From assembly GCA_000961635.1 (NCBI GenBank), contig LADQ01000202.1:1-52718 (forward strand): a stretch of 52,718 nt of DNA, in the 5' to 3' direction. The translations under genes and the position numbers were made by a program. The notes below the pieces were generated by a model. That model saw only the letters and a list, made by a program, of their open reading frames with translations, did not search any database and had not been told where the DNA came from. Below, piece after piece: positions 8,204-16,218 of this stretch (positions within the stretch are counted from its first letter, which is position 1; every line of letters starts with the position of its first letter). This DNA comes from Hoeflea sp. BRH_c9. GTDB lineage: Bacteria > Pseudomonadota > Alphaproteobacteria > Rhizobiales > Rhizobiaceae.

Positions 8204-9343
8204 ATGACCAGACGTGCCGCGACGATCGACCTGAACGATCTGCCATTCGATGCTGAACGAATTCTTGACGGGCTCCGCAGCTGGATCGAATGCGAAAGCC
8301 CTTCCCATGACACAGCTGCCGTCAATGCCATGATGGACCTTGCTCAAACGGAGCTGTTCATGATGGGGGCCGAGATCACACGCATTCCCGGTCAGCCCAG
8401 GGCTGCGGATTCCATTCTCGGACGCTTTCCCCATCCCGAACCAGACAAGCCGGGTATTTTGATCCTGGGGCATCTCGACACGGTCCATCCGCGCGGTGCG
8501 ATGGCATGGCGGCGCGATGGCGAGCGGTGTTACGGGCCGGGAATTTTCGACATGAAAGGCGGCAACTATATCGCGCTGGAGGCAATCCGGCAGTTGCAGG
8601 CCATCGGTCATGTTTCCGCCCTGCCCGTCAGCGTTTTCTTCACAGGCGACGAAGAAATCGGCAGCCCCGCCACACGCCGCCTGATCGAATCAGTTGCGGC
8701 GCGTTACAAGTATATTTTAGTCCCCGAACCGGCACGCCGCGATGGCGGGTTGGTGGTCGGACGTTTCGCGATCGCCCGCTTTCGCGTCACAACACTGGGC
8801 CAACCCAGCCACGCGGGCCTTCGCCTCAGCGAAGGGGTGTCGGCCATCCGCGAAATGGCCCATCAGATCATCGCCATTGAATCGATGACGAACGAGAATA
8901 CTTCGTTCAGCGTTGGGATTGTGAATGGTGGCCAGTGGTCAAACGTCGTTTCGACCCGCTGCGAGGCGGAAGTGCTAGTCGCCGCCACCACCGATGCGCA
9001 CCTCGCTAATGCCTCGGACGCCATGCAGAACCTCAGCCCGCATGGCCCGACCAAGGTCGAGGTCGTGCCGGGACCGCTGCGCCCGGTGTGGAACACCAAA
9101 CCGATCGATCGGGCAATTTATGATATCGCGGCCGAGATTGCAGCCGAACAGGGGTTTGAGGTGCCTGCACAGCTATCGGGCGGCGGGTCTGACGGGAATT
9201 TCACCGGCGCAATGGGTCTGGCGACGCTCGATGGTCTCGGTCCGCGCGGCGAGGGACCGCATACGCTGGAGGAGCATATCTTCATCGACAGCCTGCCAGA
9301 ACGCGCGCGTCTCATCGCCGGATTGCTCGACCGCCTAGCCTAG
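8204..9343 (+). CDS. M20 family metallopeptidase / amidohydrolase (ArgE/DapE/carboxypeptidase G2-like)
   Basis: The protein is 379 aa, the usual M20 length. The binuclear zinc set is visible: H90 and D92 in GHLDTVH, D116 in GPGIFDMKGG, catalytic E150/E151 in TGDEEIG, and a late His in GPHTLEEH. The dimerisation domain (about residues 190-300) starts with RFRVTTLGQPSHAG. M20 enzymes hydrolyse N-acyl or N-carbamoyl amino acids or small peptides. Beside ring-opening hydrolases it would suit the second step, cleaving the linear amide. There is no signal peptide. It is transcribed divergently from the importer. Confidence 0.9.
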   Translation: MTRRAATIDLNDLPFDAERILDGLRSWIECESPSHDTAAVNAMMDLAQTELFMMGAEITRIPGQPRAADSILGRFPHPEPDKPGILILGHLDTVHPRGAMAWRRDGERCYGPGIFDMKGGNYIALEAIRQLQAIGHVSALPVSVFFTGDEEIGSPATRRLIESVAARYKYILVPEPARRDGGLVVGRFAIARFRVTTLGQPSHAGLRLSEGVSAIREMAHQIIAIESMTNENTSFSVGIVNGGQWSNVVSTRCEAEVLVAATTDAHLANASDAMQNLSPHGPTKVEVVPGPLRPVWNTKPIDRAIYDIAAEIAAEQGFEVPAQLSGGGSDGNFTGAMGLATLDGLGPRGEGPHTLEEHIFIDSLPERARLIAGLLDRLA

Positions 9344-9347
9344 CGGG

Positions 9348-9440
9348 TCAGGCGAGGGTGACGCCATTGCCCCCCCGGGCAGCCTGCGTCAGTTTGGCAT
9401 CTAGCGAGGCGTTGGTGCGCGGATAAGATTTCAACGTTTT
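9348..9440 (-). pseudogene. Possible 3' remnant of an unidentified gene
   Basis: A leftward frame ending in TGA at 9350-9348 reads about 30 residues (..SYPRTNASLDAKLTQAARGG..) of protein-like composition, directly up to the IS5-family left end at 9467. It could be the tail of a gene whose body was lost when IS elements entered. I do not recognise it. The segment near 9410 also resembles the reverse of the IS5 right end (GGCGTTGGTGCG), so an IS origin is an alternative. Confidence 0.25.
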
Positions 9441-9466
9441 GCATCTATGCGACCGGGATCGAAAAT

Positions 9467-9721
9467 AGGTTGATTGATCCAGCATGCCGCACAAACATAA
9501 CGCCTGCCGCCGCCATCACATCGGTAAGATGAAGTTCAAAGTGACGAACTGGGCGGAGTATGAGGCGGGCCTTCGCCGCCGTGGCAGTATGACCCTTTGG
9601 ATAACGCCGGACGCGCTGGCGGGCTGGGCGGCCCCACGTCGCAAGACGAGAGGAGGCCAGCCGCTTTACTCTGATCTGGCGACCGAAACCACGCTGATGC
9701 TGGGTATGGTATTCGGATTGC
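9467..9721 (+). pseudogene. 5' fragment of IS5-family transposase (partial IS copy)
   Basis: This stretch is nearly identical to 10132-10386, the left end plus first 80 codons of the complete IS5-family element downstream. The frame begins [18 protein letters not shown] and stops matching after MVFGL, where istA sequence in the opposite direction begins. It carries no catalytic residues. It forms a direct repeat of about 255 bp with the intact copy, offset 665 bp. Confidence 0.85.
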
Positions 9722-10050
9722 CGGATGGCAGCGTTCACCTCATCAAGGCCAAAGAAGTGCTGGTTGCGCAGCCGCGCCAAAATCCAGCGCTCGACCAGCA
9801 AAACAGCGCCCTCAACCTTTGCCTTGTCTTTTGGCTTTCCAGGCCGCGCCGGAACGATGGCGGTATCGTAATGTGCTGCCATATCACCATAGGTGCGATT
9901 GATCTCAGGATCGTAAAAACAGGCCTTGGTGACGCCTGCCTTGAGATTGTCCGGAACCAGCTGCGCAGGCACACCGCCGAAGAACTCAAAGGAACGCACA
10001 TGGCTGGATATCCAGCGAAGGCGGTCAGACGACGAAACTTGAAATGTGAT
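9722..10050 (-). pseudogene. IS21-family IstA transposase internal fragment
   Basis: The leftward frame contains [53 protein letters not shown] and [11 protein letters not shown]. This is the catalytic-core to C-terminal part of IstA (IS21 family, DDE). The N-terminal HTH and C-terminal end are missing, and there is no istB. An apparent longer frame (10077 to 9445) is a chimera that runs on into the antisense of the IS5 fragment. The fragment is inert. Confidence 0.8.
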
Positions 10051-10131
10051 CCCTGTGCGCATGACAATGAATCGCATGCCGCCGCCCGAAAGGGAATCCC
10101 CAAAGGACTCTTCTGTCAGGCGCTATCCACT

Positions 10132-11200
10132 AGGTTGATTGGTCCAGCATGCCGCACAAACATAACGCCGCCCGCCGCCATCACATCGGCAAGATGAAGT
10201 TCAAGGTAACGAATTGGGGTGAATATGAAGCGGGCCTTCGCCGCCGCGGCAGTATGACCCTTTGGATAACGCCGGAAGCGCTTAGCGGCTGGGCTGCCCC
10301 ACGACGCAAGACGAGAGGAGGCCAGCCGCGTTACTCTGATCTGGCGATCGAAACCACGCTGATGCTGGGTATGGTATTCGGATTGCGTTTGCGCCAGAGC
10401 GAAGGGCTTCTGAGTTCGGTGCTTGACATGATGGGATTGGATTTGCCTGCGCCCGATCACACCACGCTCAGCCGCAGGGCCAGAACCTGGAAGCCATCGG
10501 CCAGAAGCAACGACCGGCAGCATGTGGTTGACGGACCCATTCACGTTCTGGTCGACAGTACGGGGCTCAAGGTCTATGGCGCCGGCCAATGGCTGGAAGA
10601 AAAGCAAAAGCACGGAGCGAAGTCCCGGCGTGGCTGGCGAAAACTGCATCTGGCTGTTGATGCCGACAGTGGCGAGATCATTGCCCATAGCCTGACAGAT
10701 CAGGAAACCGGCGATGCTTCGCAGCTGGAGCCGTTGCTGGATCAGATCGACGATGAGATCAATCAGTTCACCGCTGATGGAGCCTATGATGGCTATCCAA
10801 CCTACGACGCTGTTCTCCGTCACACCGCAGGCGCAAGGGTGGTCATTCCACCGCGCTCGAACGCTGTTGAACGGCCGAACACCGCATCCTGCCAGAGAGG
10901 CGACCACATCTCATCCATGCAGATAGACGGCCGGCTTAAATGGCAGGCAACTACCGGTTATGGCAAACGAGCTTTGGTTGAAACCGCGATGGGTCGATAC
11001 AAGGGCGTCATTGGACCGCGTTTGCGTGCTCGGTCATTCCTTGCTCAACAGACAGAGGCTGCGATCGGGGTCACCGTTCTGAACCGAATGCTCGCTTGCG
11101 GGCGCCCGAAATCCGTTCGTTGCGAGGCATCGGCGGGAGCAACCAAATAAGCCTGCCGATCAAGGACCGAATACCGCACATTTGCTGATCCACGCACCAA
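10132..11200 (+). mobile_element. IS5-family insertion sequence, apparently complete
   Basis: The left end GGTTGATTGGTCCAGCATG (from 10133) and a related inverted right end TGCTGATCCACGCACCAA (about 11183-11200) bracket one transposase gene. The ends match only partly, so the right boundary is approximate; immediately beyond it an ISAs1 transposase fragment begins. A partial second copy lies directly upstream in the same orientation. Confidence 0.65.
10149..11150 (+). CDS. IS5-family DDE transposase
   Basis: The protein is 333 aa. The N-terminal DUF772-type region (about residues 20-110) is followed by an RNase-H-fold catalytic domain. The first Asp is D136 (VDSTGLKV), the second D210 or D214 (TADGAYD), and the Glu is E279 (ETAMGRYK), in the order and spacing of IS5 transposases. 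The frame is uninterrupted, so activity is possible. It shares its first 80 codons with the truncated copy upstream. Confidence 0.9.
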   Translation: MPHKHNAARRHHIGKMKFKVTNWGEYEAGLRRRGSMTLWITPEALSGWAAPRRKTRGGQPRYSDLAIETTLMLGMVFGLRLRQSEGLLSSVLDMMGLDLPAPDHTTLSRRARTWKPSARSNDRQHVVDGPIHVLVDSTGLKVYGAGQWLEEKQKHGAKSRRGWRKLHLAVDADSGEIIAHSLTDQETGDASQLEPLLDQIDDEINQFTADGAYDGYPTYDAVLRHTAGARVVIPPRSNAVERPNTASCQRGDHISSMQIDGRLKWQATTGYGKRALVETAMGRYKGVIGPRLRARSFLAQQTEAAIGVTVLNRMLACGRPKSVRCEASAGATK

Positions 11201-11484
11201 CGCCCCGCTTCTACATTACCTCCCCGGCGCTGACGGCCAAGCAATTGGGACCAATCGTAAGAAGCCATTGGGCAATCGAGAACAGCCTGCACTGGGTCAT
11301 GGACATGGTCTTTCGCGACGACGAATGCCGGATACGAACAGAACACGCACCAGCCAATTTCACCACTCTCAAGCCCATGGCCCACAACCTCATCCGAAAG
11401 GCCCCCGGAAAGGACTCACTGCGCCTGAGACGAAAAGTTGCCGCCTGGGACGACGATTTCCTTGCAAGCATCATAGCCAGATGA
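11201..11484 (+). pseudogene. ISAs1-family transposase C-terminal fragment
   Basis: About 93 codons (RFYITSPALTAKQLGPIVRSHW, IENSLHWVMDMVFRDDECR, HAPANFTTLKPMAHNLIRK) match the C-terminal end of ISAs1-family (H-repeat-associated) transposases, including the Glu-containing WAIENSLHW motif. The first three quarters are absent, removed at the IS5 right end. The natural stop is kept. Confidence 0.85.
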
Positions 11485-11618
11485 CTGCTTCACCCGATTC
11501 CCCTGGTGGGAGAGAAAAAGGTGGACAGAGGAAAAGTCGGTCAATTTCTAATGAAATTCAACACGATAGTCTTAGCTGGCTACCCCCCTATCGCACCATT
11601 CCGGTGACGCCCGCCTGT
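11485..11618. other. Intergenic spacer after ISAs1 remnant
   Basis: 134 bp between the ISAs1 stop and the convergent kinase gene. It probably contains the ISAs1 right end. No gene, clear hairpin or repeat is seen. Confidence 0.3.
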
Positions 11619-12650
11619 TCACGGCAAAAGAAGAAGATCGCGCAGCAGGTTCGGTCCACCGAAACCGCCCGATTTGGAAATTATGGCCGTGCCCGCCATT
11701 CGTCCGCCGATGATCCGCGACAGGGGCAGGCCGGGCCCAATTTCACCAACACAATCGAGCGCATCCGCGCCCGTTTCGGCAAGAAGAATCGTCAGGGTGT
11801 CACCGCCCGTGACCAGCAACGCGCTTCCATCAACGGGCGGCATAAGTCTGCCAAGGACGGCAGCCAATGCTGCGCCGGTTTGAGCGCCGGTCTGACAATT
11901 GGGCACCGGATCAATAAGCTGCGGTGTCGCAGTGCAAGGCGCAAACGCACCTACATCCGGGACGGCGCTGACTTGGCCTTTCAGCATCCGCGCCTGCGCG
12001 CGGGTAACAGGGTGGTTCGTTCCCAGAACAATAAGACCAATTGACACGCGCGACAGAGGCGCAAAGGGTGCCGCAAGCGCTTGCGCCAAACCCCGGCTTC
12101 CAGCCCAAAGCACTCCGGGCTGACCCTGCCACCGCTGTACCGCGGTTCGCAGATCATCCTCCGTTTCGGCATTAATCACGACAAGATCAAGGCCGGGCGC
12201 ATGTTCGGGGATCAGCGCGGCAAAGGCCCGTCGTAGATCGTCCGGCCCGGTCTGCCGCCACCCCCCCGAGCGGGTTTTAACAAGTTGGCGGCCATCCTTG
12301 GTGATGCGCCCCATCTGGGGAAAGGCGGGCGCAAAAACACAACGATCAAAGCCCCCTGCCCGCGCAAGCGCAAGCGCCTCGGCTAAAGGGTGGCCCCGCA
12401 ATACACTGTCGACTTTTTTGAACCAAAGCGTCGGCGCGCACCCCTCCCCTTTCAGAGCGGCGTGCGCCGCCGCCACCCGCGCCATTGCCGCAACCTGGTC
12501 CAGATCACGGCTTTCGGAGCTGAACGTCAGCTTGTCCGCAGTGGGTCCTACAGGATCAAGCACCAACCGTACGGGATCATCCGGCGTGGCAAAGGGGGCC
12601 GCTGCATCCAGTGCGCCCGTCAGATCGTCCGCTATGATCCGCAGCCTCAT
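11619..12650 (-). CDS. Four-carbon acid sugar kinase family protein (DUF1537, OtnK/DtnK-like)
   Basis: The protein is 343 aa. The N-terminal IADDLTGALD is the nucleotide/substrate motif of the DUF1537 N-domain, and KKVDSVLRGH follows near residue 80. The C-terminal domain has GTNHPVT, LVTGGDT and the terminal ISKSGGFG motif. Family members phosphorylate D-erythronate, D- or L-threonate or related acids at C4. It is somewhat short for the family (often about 410-430 aa). Its ATG overlaps the stop of the DeoR gene (ATGA), so the two are co-transcribed. PdxA2- and aldehyde dehydrogenase-like genes across the divergent promoter complete the expected path. Confidence 0.88.
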   Translation of the reverse strand: MRLRIIADDLTGALDAAAPFATPDDPVRLVLDPVGPTADKLTFSSESRDLDQVAAMARVAAAHAALKGEGCAPTLWFKKVDSVLRGHPLAEALALARAGGFDRCVFAPAFPQMGRITKDGRQLVKTRSGGWRQTGPDDLRRAFAALIPEHAPGLDLVVINAETEDDLRTAVQRWQGQPGVLWAGSRGLAQALAAPFAPLSRVSIGLIVLGTNHPVTRAQARMLKGQVSAVPDVGAFAPCTATPQLIDPVPNCQTGAQTGAALAAVLGRLMPPVDGSALLVTGGDTLTILLAETGADALDCVGEIGPGLPLSRIIGGRMAGTAIISKSGGFGGPNLLRDLLLLP

Positions 12651-13432
12651 GCGCCATCCGCCCCCACCGGCACCACATCAACCCGCAGTCCGTTCCGCTC
12701 CAACACCACCAGCCGGTCGGCCGGAAGACGCGAGTCGGTGATTAGATGATGCATGTCAGTGATACGACCAAAGCTGCAAAACGTGCGGCTAAAGATTTTT
12801 GAGCTGTCGGCCAGAAGAACTGGGCGGTCGGCGGCGGCAATGATGGCGCGCTTCACCTCGGCCAGTTCGATCGAGGTATCCGACATCTCACCTTCAGACA
12901 GCGCATGCGTGCCGACAAAGGCCAGATCAGCGCGCAGACGGCGGATGTAATGCAGCGTATCAATACCGAGCAAGGTGCTTGTCCCGGCGCGCACCACGCC
13001 TCCCGTCACAAGAACCGTGATCGCCGGGCTTTCCGACAGGATCGCCGCAATGGTGAAATCGTTGGTAATCGCTGTAAAGGCCACGCCCCGCTCGCGCGCT
13101 ATCCGCGCCGCGGCGGCTGTTGAGGTGCCGCTATCAAGGATCACCGTTTGCCCCGGCTGGATCAAATCAGCCGCCCGCTGGCCGATCACTCCCTTGGCCA
13201 CACTTTCCACCTCGGACGCAATCTCACGCTCTAATTCCCTCCCCGAAAGGCGGTTGGTCAGCAACGCCCCCCCATAGGTGCGTTCCAGATAGTTCTGTTC
13301 ACACAGGTAATCCACATCGCGCCGCAGCGTCGAGACCGAGACGCCAAGCGCCTGAGACATCTCTTTCAGACCCGCCGCCCCATCCCGTTGCAACAATTCG
13401 ATAATCCGCGCTCGGCGCAAGGCTGGCAGCAT
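12647..13432 (-). CDS. DeoR family transcriptional regulator
   Basis: The protein is 261 aa from ATG 13432, preceded by GAGGAAA at good spacing; a longer frame upstream lacks support. Residues 1-58 are the DeoR winged HTH (RRARIIELLQRDGAAGLKEM.., VSVSTLRRDVDYL, ERTYGGAL). The rest is the DeoRC sugar-phosphate sensor domain (TVILDSGTSTAAAA, ITNDFTIA, TGGVVR, VGTHAL, LLADSSK). Such proteins repress sugar catabolism until a phosphorylated intermediate binds; here that could be a 4-phospho-tetronate. It probably acts on the divergent region at 13433-13608. Confidence 0.92.
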   Translation of the reverse strand: MLPALRRARIIELLQRDGAAGLKEMSQALGVSVSTLRRDVDYLCEQNYLERTYGGALLTNRLSGRELEREIASEVESVAKGVIGQRAADLIQPGQTVILDSGTSTAAAARIARERGVAFTAITNDFTIAAILSESPAITVLVTGGVVRAGTSTLLGIDTLHYIRRLRADLAFVGTHALSEGEMSDTSIELAEVKRAIIAAADRPVLLADSSKIFSRTFCSFGRITDMHHLITDSRLPADRLVVLERNGLRVDVVPVGADGA

Positions 13433-13608
13433 TGTTGGTTTCCTCGTTGAAAGAGCAGCTTTCATCAAATCCCGAGATTTTTCAATATGTCTCAAATATC
13501 AAAAAAAGCTCACGATGTCTTCCAACATGTAGCACAACATGCCAATATGCTTCATACGGCGTTGGAAACAGTCCCGTTTCGTGCCGTCTTTGGATTTGGG
13601 AGAATCTC
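13433..13608. promoter_or_regulatory. Divergent control region with CAAYATG repeats (candidate DeoR operator)
   Basis: The AT-rich 176-bp gap between the DeoR gene and the sugar importer carries four same-strand copies of CAAYATG: CAATATG at 13483-13489, CAACATG at 13523-13529 and 13535-13541, and CAATATG at 13543-13549. Clustered short direct repeats are typical of DeoR-family operators. The assignment to this regulator is inferred. Confidence 0.5.
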
Positions 13609-14664
13609 ATGCGGAACTATCTGAAAGGCGCCCTTGTTGGTGCCGTTGCCATTCTGACGACCACCGTTGCCTGGGCCGAGAACCCCGACATCGGTGTGAT
13701 CGTGCCCACGCTGGATGCACAATTCTGGAACTCGTATGTCGAGTTTATGAAAAAGGGCGCAGACGAACTTGGTGTCGATCTGGTGGTGCTGAATGCCAAC
13801 AACAAGCCTGATCAGATGATCAAAGGGCTTGAGGATCTGGTGGCGCAAGGCGTGGATGGCATCATCTACACCCCCTATTGGGCAACTGCCGTTCCCGGCC
13901 TGACTATGGCCAAGGATGCAAACATTCCGGTCATCCTGACCGACAGCTATGCCGATTTCCCTCCGCAAGACGCGTTATTCCCGAATTATCTGGCCTTCGT
14001 CGGCCCGTCTGACCGCGATGCCGGCAAGCAGATGGCCGAGGCGCTGTTTGCCAAGCTGGAGCCCGCCGCCGATGGCAAGAAGCATATCGCCGCGGTCAAT
14101 GGCACCGCAGGTACCTCGGTCGCAATCGACCGCCGCGCCGGCCTGCAAGACGCACTTGACACCCACCCCGAAGTGGTTGTGGCGGGTGAAGTTGACGGCA
14201 ACTTCGTGCGCGACACCTCGCAGACCGTGTTTGAAAGCCTGTGGCAGGGCAACCCGGATGTGCAGGGGGTTTGGGCTGCTAATGGCGGCACGGCAACCGG
14301 GGTCATGGCGGCGATCACCAATGGCGGCAAAGTACCGGGCAAGGACATCATCGTCGTCGCGATGGACCTAAATCCCGAAAACGTGGATGCGGTCGAAAAG
14401 GGCGAACTTTTGTTCGATATCGGCGGCCACTGGCTGCAGGGAGGCTTTGCGTTGGTGATGATGTATGATCATTTGAACGGTCACGACGTGCCTGCCGACA
14501 AGGCAAACGTAAAGTTGGACTTACTGCCGCTGACACAAGACCGCGTGGCTAAGTTCCGCACCGATTTCCCCGGTGGAGTGCCTGTCTATGACTTCAAGGC
14601 CCACTCCAAAACCTACAATCCCGATGCCGGAACCGCCGTGTTCGAGATGAAATACAGCGACTGA
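13609..14664 (+). CDS. Sugar ABC transporter substrate-binding protein (ribose/RbsB type)
   Basis: The protein is 351 aa from ATG 13609, which has GGGAGA 7 bp upstream. A signal peptide (MRNYLKGALVGAVAILTTTVAWAE) is followed by the periplasmic-binding/LacI-like fold. Visible are IGVIVPTLDAQFWNSY, the ADELGVDLVVLNANNKPDQM segment, VDGIIYTPY, and VNGTAGTSVAIDRRAGLQDAL at the interdomain hinge. The ligand is probably a short sugar, polyol or tetronic acid, given the downstream enzymes. A strong hairpin follows the stop. Confidence 0.92.
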   Translation: MRNYLKGALVGAVAILTTTVAWAENPDIGVIVPTLDAQFWNSYVEFMKKGADELGVDLVVLNANNKPDQMIKGLEDLVAQGVDGIIYTPYWATAVPGLTMAKDANIPVILTDSYADFPPQDALFPNYLAFVGPSDRDAGKQMAEALFAKLEPAADGKKHIAAVNGTAGTSVAIDRRAGLQDALDTHPEVVVAGEVDGNFVRDTSQTVFESLWQGNPDVQGVWAANGGTATGVMAAITNGGKVPGKDIIVVAMDLNPENVDAVEKGELLFDIGGHWLQGGFALVMMYDHLNGHDVPADKANVKLDLLPLTQDRVAKFRTDFPGGVPVYDFKAHSKTYNPDAGTAVFEMKYSD

Positions 14665-14680
14665 TTTCGATTAGGATGAT

Positions 14681-14708
14681 GGGCAGGGGGCTGCTTGGCC
14701 CCCTGCCC
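14681..14708. promoter_or_regulatory. Intercistronic hairpin after sugar-binding protein gene
   Basis: A perfect 11-bp stem (GGGCAGGGGGC / GCCCCCTGCCC) with a 6-nt loop lies between the receptor and the ATPase genes and has no T-run. It likely protects the upstream message or attenuates read-through, keeping receptor levels above the ATPase. Confidence 0.55.
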
Positions 14709-14739
14709 TAACCCCCATCGTCCGTAAGGAGTTTTGCCA

Positions 14740-16218
14740 ATGCTGTCCGCCCGGCAGATCAGCAAATATTTCGGTGCATCCCAAGCCCTGCACGAAGTAT
14801 CCGCCGATTTCCACCCCGGTGAGGTGGTGGGTCTGGTCGGCGAGAATGGCGCGGGCAAATCGACGCTGCTAAAGGTTCTTGCCGCCGTTCACCCCCGTTC
14901 GGGGGGGCTGTCCACGCTGGAGGGGAAACCCTATGCCCCGCACGACCAGCGCGCGGCGGAACGCGCCGGGGTGGCGCTGGTGTTTCAGGAATTGAACGTC
15001 AACCGCTGCCTCAGCATCGCCGAGAATATCATGCTGGGCTATCTGCGAAAGTATCGGCGCTTTGGCCTGATCGACTGGCGGCGCTTGCACGGCGACGCGC
15101 AAGTCATCCTTGACCGCATCGGCGCCGATTTCCGGGTGACCGACGATATCGAGACGCTGGACCTTGGCCAGATTAAGACCATTGAGGTTGCCCGCGCGCT
15201 GGCCACCAAACCACATTTTATCTTCTTTGACGAAAGCACCGCCTTTCTCAACCATGGCGAGGCGGTGCGCCTGATGATCGTGATCCGCGAGTTGAAATCC
15301 CAAGGCATAGGCATCGCCTTCGTCTCGCATCACCTGAACGAAGTTTTCGAGATTTCGGACCGGCTGATCGTTCTGAAAGACGGTGCTTTGGTTGGCGACT
15401 GGCCCACCAAGGATATGACCGAGGAACGTCTCGCTGAATTGATGGTCGGGCGTGAGATGGTCGGTGGTCTATTTCCCCCACGCGCATGCGGACCGACCGG
15501 CACCACTCGGATCGAGATGCATGGGGCCGTGACCGCGTCGGGTATGGGACCGGTTGATCTGGAAGTTGCAGGGGGTGAGGTGTTCGGGATTGGCGGTCTG
15601 AAAGGCTCGGGCGGGGATGCGATCCTTGCTGCTATTGCGGGGATCAAGCCGCTGACCACTGGCGAGATGCGCCTGAACGGCTCGCCCTACCGACCCCGGC
15701 ATCCGGCCGAAGCTTGGCGCGCAGGTATCGCCCATCTGCCGGGTGACCGCACTGGTGAAGGCGTGATCACTGACTTTTCGCTGCTGGAAAACCTGACGCT
15801 GGCCTCGCGCCCCAAGCGTGCGGGGATCTTTTCTGATCAGGCCCGCATGGCCGAGATTGCCTCGGCGCAGATCACCGCCCTTGGCATCAAGACCGCCGGA
15901 CCCGAGGCCGCTGTCAGCTCGCTGTCGGGGGGCAACATGCAAAAGGTGCTTTTGGGCAAATGTCTGGCGGTCACGCCCACCCTCCTTTTGCTGAACAACC
16001 CCACGCGCGGCGTCGACATTGGCGCCAAGGCCGAAATTTACCGCATCATCCACTCTCTGACTACCAAAGGTCTGGCAGTGCTGATGGTCACCGAAGACCT
16101 GCCCGAACTTCTTGGCCTGTCCGATCGGGTGATCGTCACGCGAAATGGCCGCATCTCGCAGACGTTTGAGCGCGGAGCACAACTGAATGAACAAGAGGTC
16201 GTCAAATGGATGATGTGA
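14740..16218 (+). CDS. Sugar ABC transporter ATP-binding protein, two nucleotide-binding domains (RbsA type)
   Basis: The protein is 492 aa. ATG 14740 is chosen because AGGAG is 8 bp upstream; a TTG two codons earlier is too close to it. Domain 1 (about 1-240) has Walker A GENGAGKS, but a degenerate signature (LDLGQIKTIEVARAL) and a Walker B reading FFDESTAFL. Domain 2 (about 250-490) has GLKGSGG in place of a normal Walker A, a good signature (LSGGNMQKVLLGK), and LNNPTRGVD where LDEPTRGVD is usual. One composite ATPase site may therefore be weak. It overlaps the permease start by 13 bp. Confidence 0.92.
   Translation: MLSARQISKYFGASQALHEVSADFHPGEVVGLVGENGAGKSTLLKVLAAVHPRSGGLSTLEGKPYAPHDQRAAERAGVALVFQELNVNRCLSIAENIMLGYLRKYRRFGLIDWRRLHGDAQVILDRIGADFRVTDDIETLDLGQIKTIEVARALATKPHFIFFDESTAFLNHGEAVRLMIVIRELKSQGIGIAFVSHHLNEVFEISDRLIVLKDGALVGDWPTKDMTEERLAELMVGREMVGGLFPPRACGPTGTTRIEMHGAVTASGMGPVDLEVAGGEVFGIGGLKGSGGDAILAAIAGIKPLTTGEMRLNGSPYRPRHPAEAWRAGIAHLPGDRTGEGVITDFSLLENLTLASRPKRAGIFSDQARMAEIASAQITALGIKTAGPEAAVSSLSGGNMQKVLLGKCLAVTPTLLLLNNPTRGVDIGAKAEIYRIIHSLTTKGLAVLMVTEDLPELLGLSDRVIVTRNGRISQTFERGAQLNEQEVVKWMM

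Noticed and set aside
9445..10197. Apparent 210- and 237-codon genes on opposite strands
   Set aside because: Both are chimeras that join an IS5 fragment and an istA fragment across the 9721/9722 junction, one in sense and one in antisense each.
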